Origin: Lethocerus indicus
Taxonomy: Eukaryota; Arthropoda; Insecta; Hemiptera; Belostomatidae
Assembly: GCA_019843655.1 (NCBI GenBank)
Contig: JACDQD010000003.1
Span: 26,772,224 to 26,836,223, forward strand
Direction of reading: 5' to 3'
DNA: 64,000 nt
Of this stretch, positions 1-9,250 are shown in pieces. The notes below the pieces were generated by a model that made no database searches, was not told where the DNA came from, and was given only the letters and a program-made list of their open reading frames with translations. Each line of letters opens with the position of its first letter. Position 1 is the stretch's first letter. Made by a program: the position numbers and the translations under genes.

Positions 1-507
1 AAAAATACCACTTATTAACTCATAAGCCAGTGAAATCCAACCTTTCTTCAAATTTCTTAAATTGTATAATAATTATAAATTATTTTGTAATTTTCAAATT
101 TTATAGACATTTTTCTGATGAACTTAAACAAAATATGCAAATAACAATTTCATATCACAAGTAATTAAAATGTAACCTACAGCAATTAGAACATGAATTT
201 TTTCAATGGTAAAATTAATAACTTCACATTTTAAGTTCCAGTTTGAACCAAATATTATTTTGTAGTCATAGCTGTCTCTACACAAAGTTAAAGTAAACAG
301 ATATATTCTAATTATTAAAATTAGTGAAACTGAATTGTTCTATTCTTACATTAAAACCATTCTCACATAGAAACCTCCCACAAATGTTTGTATTGCATGA
401 AAATATATTAATTGGCAATGTTTCTATTATGTAAAGAATTATAACATAATTATTCACTCATTTCTTCTAATATTTTTTTTCAACTTTCTTTTATATCATC
501 TGCTTAC
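1..507 (-). other. ERAL1 intron 2 (partial)
   Basis: AT-rich sequence left of the second ERAL1 coding exon. It begins, on the minus strand, with the donor GTAAGC at 507-502. I see no further coding exon before the window edge, so the remainder of the GTPase domain and the KH domain must lie outside. The stretch contains essentially no CpG dinucleotides, unlike the DNA right of about 7.8 kb. Confidence 0.6.
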
Positions 508-632
508 TTCCGTGACTCCAAAGCAGAGACTAGCCCAGGAGTATCTAAGAAAATTAACTGCTTGTTTCCTTCAACACATACTGCACGAGCCCTGCACCTT
601 GTTGTATGAACTTTCTTTGAAACTGCAAAAAC
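508..632 (-). CDS. ERAL1: ERAL1 coding exon 2: switch region and DTPG motif of mitochondrial Era-like GTPase
   Basis: Second coding exon, reading from 632 down to 508. Splicing phase 0 onto exon 1, it encodes about residues 75-115. It carries the KVHTTR segment that is hallmark Era switch I sequence (G2) and LDTPG (G3, residues about 104-107), which binds magnesium and the gamma-phosphate. The acceptor is TTAG just left of the exon on the minus strand (634-633). A second CAG eight bases further in would break the frame, so the outer AG is chosen. The donor is GTAAGC; the exon is 125 nt and leaves phase 2. The family acts as a 12S rRNA chaperone in assembly of the mitochondrial small ribosomal subunit. 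Downstream exons are off the window. Confidence 0.9.
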
Positions 633-772
633 CTAATATTAAATTTTGTATTAGAATCGGAAACAGCTAAAACAGTTCATCTAGATTAAAGATTTAATAA
701 ATCAAATTAACAATGTACAACAGGATGAATGTGAAGTTTGACAATGTTTCAGTTTGAACCAACATTACTTAC
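633..772 (-). other. ERAL1 intron 1
   Basis: Short 140-nt intron between the two ERAL1 exons, with donor GTAAGT at 772-767 and acceptor TTAG at 634-633 on the minus strand. It joins two phase-0 exon ends so that the GTPase frame runs through. Confidence 0.85.
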
Positions 773-994
773 TCTCCTTTCGACAATTTTATTAATAAGA
801 GTACTTTTCCCAGCATTGGGAGTTCCAATTATAGCGACTTTCAATAATTTTGTCCCTTCAGTCAAGCCGTCTTTTATATGATTGTTGACATTATGACTAA
901 TTATAGAACCTATCTCAGTGGAGCAACATCTAACTGGGAGAGATACACAATTTTGAAACTTTCTGAACAAAATATTTAATTTCAAACAAACCAT
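773..994 (-). CDS. ERAL1: ERAL1 coding exon 1: mitochondrial targeting region and P-loop
   Basis: First coding exon, 74 codons from the ATG at 994-992. Residues 1 to about 25 are basic and hydrophobic with several Arg/Lys and almost no acidic residue until Glu27, as in mitochondrial presequences. Residues 52-74 hold the GTPase beta-1 strand and P-loop GTPNAGKST (G1, Lys63 and Ser64 contacting phosphate and magnesium), followed by LINKIVERR, typical of Era-family proteins. The exon ends at the donor GTAAGT in phase 0. With exon 2 this gives G1, G2 and G3 in the correct order and spacing. Bacterial Era would lack the presequence, so the mitochondrial ERAL1 form is the best fit. The gene is divergently arranged with the F-box gene starting at 1424. 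Confidence 0.92.
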
Positions 995-1423
995 AGTACT
1001 ATTTTTATGTATTTAACAACAAACAATAGAAAGATTTAAGAACAGGGTATAATACCCACGCACTAACCAACAGTGTTACCTTCACATAATTTCTCCACTG
1101 TTGAATGTATCTCAAATATTATATATATATAATCGCTATGGCTCGTGTTAAAACCACTTAAATGTTTTCAATTAATGAAAGTCAACTTATTTTATTAAAT
1201 TACAGACGATAATTTGTATCCCTTCTTTATTTGCAAGAATTCAAAAACTTCATTTCTCTGGAATGAGTATTGGTAGTGGTGTTTTGTAATCAGTGTGTCG
1301 AGTAAAGTGTGTGTGAATGTTGTGGTTTTCATAGTAGAGTCGTCTGTTAGATTTTAATGATTCGTTATGTAGTACTTTATTCGTCTCGTTTTTCGGGTGT
1401 CGTTTGATGATTACAGTGGTAAA
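995..1423. promoter_or_regulatory. Divergent promoter interval between ERAL1 and the F-box gene
   Basis: Only 429 bp separate the two start codons, which point away from each other, so one interval must hold both core promoters and both 5' leaders. The right part (about 1200-1423) is visibly richer in CpG than the flanking DNA. An insect-type initiator match TCAGT lies at 1290-1294, with its A (1292) about 130 bp before the plus-strand ATG. A short TA repeat with no clear TATA-box spacing sits near 1118-1130. The promoter role is inferred from the geometry; transcription start sites are not visible directly. Confidence 0.6.
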
Positions 1424-1520
1424 ATGTCGGGGACTAGTGAAGAAACGAATAGTGTCGAGGTTCAGGACAAACCTGAAGGGGAACCTGTCCTCACCGCTTC
1501 CAATTTGAATCAGTTCCACG
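1424..1520 (+). CDS. First coding exon of F-box gene, possibly shared with a long downstream gene
   Basis: ATG at 1424-1426 in context AAAATGTCG opens a 97-nt exon encoding 32 residues plus the first base of codon 33. The peptide is acidic and probably disordered (it starts MSGTSEETNS). The donor is GTGAGT at 1521. The phase-1 end joins cleanly to the acceptor at 3125 (the F-box exon) and equally well to the acceptor at 6922 (the 123-nt exon), so the exon may serve two transcripts. The first join creates a Gly codon, the second a Glu codon. It lies in CpG-rich promoter-proximal sequence. The exon is well supported by its donor and frame continuity; the dual use is inference. Confidence 0.75.
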
Positions 1521-3125
1521 GTGAGTTTTAAAGGCACCTTTCTAATTTGTGATTCTCAACCCCGCACTATTGCCCGAGGGTTTGCTTTAGATATTGTCGG
1601 GGTTTGATTTCCACTTACGATGTGGTATTTTTACTTTATTTGCCCTTTTACCCCCCGCTTTTTAGCTTTATACTTTGTGTTGTGGTAAGGTTACTTATTT
1701 CCTTTTACTAGCATGACTCACGCATTCCTAACTCCTGATCTGTCTAACGTTTAAGGCTGACTTTTTCGAAAAACTTTTAACATTTTCAGAAGGGGTACAC
1801 AATTTTAATGTTGCAAACAGAATTTCTAACAAAATAAGGAAGTTTTTTAATTTGACCTTGATGTTTCCGTATGTCGACGCTTTTTTACATTTTGTAAACG
1901 AACGTTGAAACGGTAAAAATGTTTATGCAATCGTTCGTTTTCACGTATATTTTTTTAATAATAAATTTATATTAATATGTTACAACTAATACATTAATGT
2001 AAGTCTAAATATCCATAACTGATGGCTGGTCTCTTCTTTGTCATCAATTTCATATTATACTCCTGGCAGTAGATCTTGTAAAACTTAGTAAAATTATTAT
2101 ATTATTTTTATTTGGAAAATAATGTGTATGCTTAAAGTATAATCATACATTAGTCTGGTACATTTTTCTGTTTCACATATGAAAGTTATATTCTCAGTCA
2201 ATGCAATTTCTATTTATGGCTATTTTGTATTATAAGTTGTAATGGTTTTGTATTTTTATGAAACAATTTTATGAATTTCGTAGTTAAATTTCAGACAGAT
2301 AAAGACATCAATTGCTCTTTATTTCATAGACATTTGATATTGTGTCTGTTTAACAACTTGTCAAAATATCTCATTTTAGTATATTTAACTTTTTATTTAA
2401 ACTTTATTATCCTTTTTAAACTTTTAATTGTTTCTGTGATTATGGTTATAAAAATTGTTCTTGAAGTTTGAACTATACTTGAGGGGATTTTTAATTATGT
2501 CAAAATAACAGTTCTTCGCTAAACTTATAAATTGTATAACTAACATTTTGGGAGATAGATTTCATAAAGTAATATATAAGTGTGATTGAAATTCATTGTA
2601 CAGTTTCTGTTAAACAAAATTAATTATTTGCCTAAGCTTAATTTTGTGCTAGATTTTTTTTCTATTAATGTATTATTTATGTATTGTACTGTCATATATA
2701 AAAACATGTATAGAAATTATAACTCAAACTGGATTTTTTGATTTAGTATCACTGTTTTATTTTAATACAGTTTTAATGTGTAATTACATTGTAGAATTTG
2801 AAGTACAAATGTTTTTTTCTGTATCCAGTAGTAGTAACCTGTGGCATTTTCATTATTAGATATTGAATTTTTATTTTTGTTGAATCATGATATTAGAATG
2901 AATGTGAACAATATTTCTTTGTGCCTTTTAGCACTGCAACTAGATTAGAATATGCGTTTGTTTTTTGTGACCAAGTTTGGAACTTTTTTAATTCTTGGCA
3001 TGGAAAAAATACCCAGTTGTGTGTTTTTCTCTTTTTCCTCACATTTGTGTTTTTTGCATGTTGATAATTGAGCTAATGATCATGAAAAATAAAAGTTGAA
3101 GTAAGATATGTATAATATCTTACAG
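1521..3125 (+). other. Intron between first exon and F-box exon
   Basis: 1605-nt intron with donor GTGAGT and acceptor CTTACAG. It is very AT-rich, with T-rich runs throughout. CpG is common up to about 1945 and then becomes rare. Small open frames at 2271-2471 and 2668-2859 are Phe/Leu/Ile-rich products of T-rich DNA and are not credible genes. Confidence 0.75.
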
Positions 3126-3931
3126 GGGCGCTGAGTGTTGCTGAAGGTGTTACGAAGTGGCTCAACTCAATTCTCGCTTCATTTAGTGATCCAACTACAA
3201 TTTGCAACGATGCTTTCGTTGCTGCTTTGTACGTCATGATGTATGAATGCGGATTCACCGCAAGAGAGGATGCTTCAGTCAACAATTTATTTACTTATGA
3301 TGTCAAAATTATGAGGCAATTGAAGTCAAATTTTGAACGAATTCAGTGGAAAAATGATGAAATTTATTCTGTGGATTTTGTTCTCTCATCACTGCCGAAT
3401 ATTGTCAAATTAATTGCAATCCCGATGGGAACAGTGATGATTGTCAATGTGTTAGTACCAAATTTGAGAGTGATTGGTGTAACTTTCAAAACGGATGATT
3501 ATGTTAAGTGTGAACATGGAAAAATCGAGTTCTACAATTTAAAAAGTTTATCTTGTGCTTTCAAAAATGTTTGTTGCACAGTCCGGGATGATATTCTCCA
3601 CGAAAATAAATTGGTTCCAACCAACCTTCAGAATATGCCCTATGAAATACTGCTCAAGATTTGTTCCAGGTTTAGACCCAATACATTTGCCAATCTATGT
3701 TTTACCTGTAGACATTTTTATGAAACACTTTTCAATGATGAAATGATCTGGAAAAAGTTCACAAAAAAATATTACAATGTGCTGCAATTATCATGCATGA
3801 GCTGGAAAGATTATTTCATTGATCAAAGGAGGTCAGACAGAAAAATCATGAAGTATATGCGGTCGTGTTATGAAAATTATGGTACATATGACATGAGCCC
3901 CTTTTCTGTAAATGGGGAAATAATTTTATAA
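3126..3931 (+). CDS. FBXO7: F-box protein resembling FBXO7/nutcracker (terminal coding exon)
   Basis: 806-nt terminal exon; with exon 1 it gives a 300-residue protein ending TAA at 3929-3931. Residues about 34-170 resemble the FP (FBXO7/PI31) dimerisation domain: a helix with AALYVMMYECGF (around residues 65-76), then a strand pair with KLIAIPMGTVMIVN (around 127-140), close in pattern to FBXO7. Residues about 200-244 form an F-box: LQNMPYEILLKI, the conserved C-x-x-C-R segment and a terminal IWKKF. Then comes a WKDYF segment, matching the WKELY position after the FBXO7 F-box. FBXO7 proteins recruit substrates to SCF (SKP1-cullin-F-box) ubiquitin ligases and bind the proteasome regulator PI31; Drosophila nutcracker acts in sperm individualisation. 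The vertebrate N-terminal ubiquitin-like domain and the C-terminal proline-rich tail are absent. The F-box assignment is firm; the FBXO7 subfamily is likely, not certain. Confidence 0.72.
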
Positions 3932-4322
3932 TAATTCGTGGGTAGATACGGACTGTATTACATATTAAATAATTTCAGGGGTGATGGTTACCTTTTATAA
4001 GCTGGTTAAGGAATGTTGTGTAATTGTTATTTAGATATGTCCACTGTGATCCGTACTTTTATGTACATTTTCTTAATGAATGATGAGTAGAAACATTAAT
4101 AATTGTTGAGTTTGAATTTTGACTTAGACACTAAATTTGTCTTCTTTAAAAACACTTAAAGAACATTTAGTTTATTGATATTTATTTGTAAAGTAACTTT
4201 AGTGCATATTATTGTTGTTTACATCAGTACTTCTTAACCAATAGGTTACAAGAGCCTATTGTTAAATTGTCCATAAAGGAGGTGTCACTTCTCTAAAGAG
4301 AAAAGGTTAGAATACAAGTACA

Positions 4323-4328
4323 AATAAA
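4323..4328 (+). terminator. Candidate polyadenylation signal of the F-box gene
   Basis: A canonical AATAAA lies 392 nt after the stop codon. A variant ATTAAA at 3964-3969 is an earlier alternative. AATAAA is frequent in AT-rich DNA, so position after the stop is the only support. Confidence 0.35.
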
Positions 4329-4849
4329 ATAGAACCAAAGTGCTCAGAAAACATGGTATTTAGTGTAATTTCATAAAATTCATAACTCTTAAATTGGGAT
4401 ACATTCCCACTGGTTTAAATATTCAAGTCATTTTATCTACTTCTAACAGGAACCTAATTATTTTTAAAAAATAGTTCAGATGCTTGGAAAAGTAATTTTG
4501 TATAAGGAATCACATTTTGTTTTATCAAGACTTTCCTCTGAGAGTTTTGGGGTACTTTGAAGAGATTGCAAACATTGTTCACTATCAAGTTATTATTTTT
4601 AGATTATTTTGAATGAACTATCATTGCACTGATTGAGAAAATGAGTTTATGGTAATTATCTAATGTTGAAAGGCAATTTATTTTTTCTTCTGATTTATTT
4701 ATCAAATTCTTGTGAGGAATGTGGATTGTTCTTGAAAAGGTCTTTTTTCAACTTATTCCAGAAGCGATTATCTTTTATAGAAGTTAGAAATATCTGTTTG
4801 CAACATTTTTTATGCTACTACTTCCAGCTAATTTTATTGGTGCATGTAC

Positions 4850-4852
<3 letters not shown>

Positions 4853-4900
<48 letters not shown>

Positions 4901-4903
4901 TAT
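4853..4903. repeat. (TA)n microsatellite
   Basis: About 20 TA units, perfect from 4853 to 4894, then interrupted by a C and continued as ATATAT. It lies in the AT-rich intron after the F-box exon. Confidence 0.95.
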
Positions 4904-6922
4904 TTACAGAATTCAAACAGCTAGACTGTTTATACTCTTACCAGCAATTTGCTATTCTCTTACATTGAGCTCTTTGGTGTATTTTTTTGCATAGTATATC
5001 ATATAACTCTTGCCTTTTGAAGTCAATTATTTGATTCTCACACCTAACATAACTAAAGATTATGTGTAGAAAATTAAGGAGGGGACAAATGCTAAATGTA
5101 TTGTTGTCCAACAGAACCAAGTCAGTAGTTTCTATCTCTAAGTATATATGATTTTTGTAATTTATTATTTGCGCTAAAAACATCTTTGTCGCAATGACCT
5201 TGTTGTCAAATTAGTATCTGATTTATGACTTACTTGAGTGTGCCTGCATATTTACAGATTCAGCAACTCATATTCACAGTAATTTGTTTAATGTAATATA
5301 ATACATTTAACATTCCTTTTTAAAAAAGGTTTAATGGCACTTAAATAGTAAACTACTCAGTACTATGCAGTTTATATTTCCAACACTGTACGGATATTGC
5401 ATAGCTGCTACACTTGTATCCCTAATATGTTTATATTACCAGATAAAAGTTAATACTAATTATATAATCATTTTTGTTTTAGATTACAAAATTTATAATT
5501 TCTCTAATTCAGATGTCATTTAAATAGTAAATGAAACTTTTGTATCAACCCAATTAAATGGTAAAGGTTTCACCTTTTTAATGCCTTCTCAGAACGTATT
5601 GGCTGCAATACATTATGATTTTTATTTTGTTTGTTTATTTTCAATATATTATCACAAATATGAATAGTATAATCTCTTCTGATTATAAACATTTATTGCT
5701 ATACAAATATTATAGTTCTTATGATTTTGTTTACAGTGGTTTATTATTACTTAAAATTCTTATCTGTTACAATGTTTAAATTACTGGAACACAGTTTCTC
5801 ATTCCTGTCATCAGGGAAACCTGAAAACGTTTTTTAGTTACATTCAAGCAGTATTAATTATATTATTGAAAGTAATTGTTTTTATGGTTTATATTAAATG
5901 AAGTATTTAAAAAAGAATGGACTTTGTGATGCAATTATGATACATTTTTTAAGCAGAAGTTCCTATATTTAAAAAATAAATGCTTCATATATTCAAGCAT
6001 TTCAAAGTGTCTGGTCATCTTCATGTCCAGTATTATTTTTCATAGATATTATTGTTGATGTTGTTTAAAGATATCTTGTAATGATTGTGAGTTATGTCTT
6101 GGATTTTACTTAACTTGAAAGAGTAGGCCCTGATTTAGGCATTAAAGGGAAAGGCACTTATTGGGTCTCAATTTCAGAAACAAATAATTTAATATCCAAT
6201 TCATTCACATTTTAAATAAAAAAATTTATTTAAAAAATATTTATAAAAAAGTATTTTCACAACATATTTTACTGTATTGAATCACAAAAATAATGTCTGT
6301 ATAATGTTCTTTACAACTTATCTCATTTAAATATTGCACTATATTAATTATGTGGTATAAAAGACTATATTACTATTTCTGCATTAATAGATTTCAATAT
6401 TGATGTCACTTCTTTCTGGTTTTGTTTCTAATTAATGATTAAATTAAGTTACAACAAAATTAATAAAAGGAACACATTTAATATTTTTTTTAACCACATT
6501 AATTCATTCTTTATCCCTTTGAATGAGTGCTTATGAAAATATTATACTAATCTGTCTAATGCATTCATTAATGCAGTGCTTTAGTAATTGCCTATTTATT
6601 TAGGTTTAAACATAGTTAGGTTTGTCTGTCAACCAGTTGTGTTTTTATTTATCACGACTTTTATTTGTTTTATTCCATTCTATTAAATTATTTTAATTTC
6701 TATATTAGTTTTGTTGATTTGTTGTTCCTAAATTTTATTAAAGTTACATTTCTTGTCCATGAACTAATGCTTTTTAGGTTTCTTTTTATTTTTCCGAGTT
6801 TTATGGCATTTTTTTATTTTGTGCTTTAAAAAGGGATGAGGAGCATCAGTTCTATTTTATTTTCATTTTATTATTTTACGGTTCTTTCTTTATTTTCGAA
6901 TTCCCTGGTATTATTATTTCAG

Positions 6923-7045
6923 AAGGACAAAACATGTTAGTGAGTGACAGTGAAACTAGTGAAGATAAAAGAGAAGCTATGCCCATAGTTCCTGCCCATG
7001 CCACTGTTCAAGAAGTTGATCATCAGCACACTAATGGTGATATAG
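6923..7045 (+). CDS. 123-nt symmetric coding exon of unknown protein
   Basis: The exon follows a pyrimidine-containing acceptor (TTATTATTTCAG) and ends at the donor GTAAGA after ATAG. It is open in one frame for its whole length, with incoming and outgoing phase 1, so it can be included or skipped without changing frame. The peptide is acidic and polar (MLVSDSETSEDKREAM followed by a PIVPAHATVQEVD segment) and looks disordered. Frame closure with TGA soon after the donor, and sequence complexity unlike the T-rich surroundings, support a real exon. An internal ATG at 6934 could be a start if upstream exons are non-coding. I do not recognise the protein. It joins in phase to the exon at 1424-1520 and must continue to exons right of the window or in the long intron. 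Confidence 0.6.
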
Positions 7046-7697
7046 GTAAGAATATAATTAATATTTGAACCAGGGTCCCCTGATAAACGTATAGGAATCA
7101 TTTGGGTTAACCTGTGAAGGAAACATTCTGTGATGTAGGTAAAATGATGCTAATAGGAGATAATTATTTATATTCAAAATATATACATGTATATTTTATT
7201 TAACTTGGATAGCTATAAAACGTTATGAAGACTATTTAATATTATTCTAACAAATGAGAGTATATATTTTTAATAAAATATAAACATTATGATCTGTCAT
7301 ATAAATAATATAGATATAATGTAATAAAATTCCCACTAAGAAATGTGTATCCCGTTAATTATTTTTGAAAAATTAAAAGAAAACGAAGAACACTAAAGAA
7401 GAGGATTACAGCTTGGGCTATTTTAATATTTAATTACAAATTTTAAATTTAAATATTCAAATATTATCTATCAAACAAATATGAATTATAAGCATAATGT
7501 TTGCAGGTCATGTTTTGTGGCCTTAGTGTTAGGTGTCTTTAAAAATTCTTGTTGCAACTTAGTTCCTTGTAATATTTGCTTTAATATATAAATAATATAC
7601 ACATACACACCATTTGCAGTGTTTAGTTCACATTATGGTACTATGGTAATAATCCTTGTTTAGAATACCAGTTTTGTGGTCAGCGATGGGTTGGAAT
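7046..7697 (+). other. Start of long intron, AT-rich and CpG-poor
   Basis: Intronic sequence after the donor GTAAGA. It is AT-rich with very few CpG and no exon-like frame. It is the last part of the CpG-depleted zone that began near 1950. Confidence 0.5.
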
Positions 7698-7858
7698 ACC
7701 GCAGATTTCATGTTCTTCTGTCTCCTATCAATGGTTTGGTCTTTTGCTAGTCCGGTTTTGACTGACTGACACCGCTACTGAAGATGGCGAGCAGCCGAAA
7801 CCGGTCTAACAAAAGACCAAACCAGCGAGAGGAGGCAGAAGGACACGTAATCTACGGT
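7698..7858. mobile_element. Inverted-repeat (MITE-like) element
   Basis: Two imperfect arms of about 60 bp face each other: the left arm (about 7699-7758) contains TGGTTTGGTCTTTTGCTAG, and the right arm (about 7796-7857) contains the near reverse complement CTAACAAAAGACCAAACCA. The inner 27 bp of each arm match almost perfectly and the outer 35 bp at roughly three quarters of positions. The 38-nt centre includes CTGAAGATGGCGAGCAGCC directly before GAAACC. There is no ORF. A non-autonomous foldback or MITE, or the remnant of a larger retroelement tail, would look like this; the class is not determined. Confidence 0.6.
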
Positions 7859-8949
7859 AGTAATTCTTGCTTACTGTTTCTGCAGTTACTGAGGTATTTA
7901 TTGTGGAATTGTACCAGCATTTAAAGTATTATTTTAGGAGGCGGTTAGGGTTTTGAATATCATAACATTTGCGATTATCTGTGTGCTCTTTGTGGGCACA
8001 TGATACTAAATCGGTAGACGATATCTGTATTACTGTTGGAATGCTACTGACCGTGTCGAGGAGCCGAAATTGTTTAGACCAAATAGCTAAGCCAAGACGA
8101 ATATTTTATATATATAATTGTTAGAATTATTTATTTATACCCAAAATCTGCGGAATAATATAGTAGGACGTTGGGTATACAGTCTAATTGACTGGGGACA
8201 TATTTTAGACAGTTTGGCTACATTCGACGAATTATGTCGTATGTTTTATTATATTATGGCGAATCACATTGTATAATGGTTGAAGAGTGGTCCAGCTGGT
8301 GCTATCTCATTCGCACATGAGTCCTGTTTCTAAGAGCAAGTTGTAAGTACGTGCTGTCCGCGAGTTTCCAGTCAGCATGTGACGCAATCAAATATTTGGC
8401 CTACTTTCGCTTTAAAAAATAACTTAACTACATCTGTCTCCAATTTATTGATAGACATTCTCATTCATGTTCAGTGTACGTAGTCATACACTACACAGTA
8501 AGTTCGTTTAGAAGTGACATGTACGTAAAACAATTTAGATCGCTTTTTCTTTTATCAGGAAAACAATACGATCTATGTTCTTTCAGTTCTCAAAGTCTCA
8601 TTCAATTTTAAGAGATATGTGTCTATAAACATATAACTTAAGAAACGCGAAAAATCACTTGTATTTATTTAAACGATAAATAGGAACGTTTTTCCTTGTC
8701 ATAAATGAGTGCAGAGTATTGAATACTTTTACTATCATCAAGGTCCTCTATACTGGAACTGCAAATGGCGTAAAGTAACAGAGTATATCTGACGTTCAAT
8801 TCTCACTAAGAATATTAATAACCTATTCACGTTCATGTTTCTGTATTTTTTCGTATTCGAAATAATGTACATAAAATTTACTAATTTTTGTAAATAACAT
8901 GTATGAGTATTAGGCCCACCTAGACACCTATGAACTGGAGGTCTACTTA

Positions 8950-9250
8950 TCGTATTATCATTTTCCTTTACTTATCCGTTTGCCTACCATATTCTTCTGA
9001 CTTTCTAATCTCATTCATCTATTCGTCTTCCAATCTCCACCTTTCCCAACCCCCTGGACTCTCCTCCTTACCCTCTATTTTCATTTATCCTGTTTCCCCT
9101 CTCACCTTCCCCCGGTCCTCCCTTTTTATAACCTCACTCTCATAACCCCCCTCCGTCGTATATTCTCTTTATTGTTTCTCTATGTCTATGTTTTCTCATT
9201 CCTTTCTCTTTCTGCGGGTCCTTTCTTTCCCTTAGCCTTACAATCACCTA
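8950..9250 (+). repeat. 300-nt pyrimidine-rich tract
   Basis: The plus strand is overwhelmingly C and T over roughly 300 nt with no simple repeat unit; clusters such as CCCCTCTCACCTTCCCCC are embedded in T-rich stretches. The small open frame at 8930-9145 is a by-product (Ser/Pro/Leu-rich). It is strand-asymmetric sequence of unknown role. Confidence 0.7.

Larger units (their letters stand above)
3932..6922 (+). other. 3' UTR of F-box gene and AT-rich intron before the 123-nt exon
   Basis: The 3' UTR probably starts this segment; after it the DNA is AT-rich and strongly CpG-poor. It contains a TA microsatellite (listed separately) and no convincing coding exon. The small open frames at 4663-4994 are produced by the TA repeat (Ile/Tyr runs). 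If the first exon splices to 6923, this whole segment is intronic. Confidence 0.6.

Noticed and set aside
1250..1537. 95-codon minus-strand open frame.
   Set aside because: Antisense shadow of the first exon and leader of the F-box gene.
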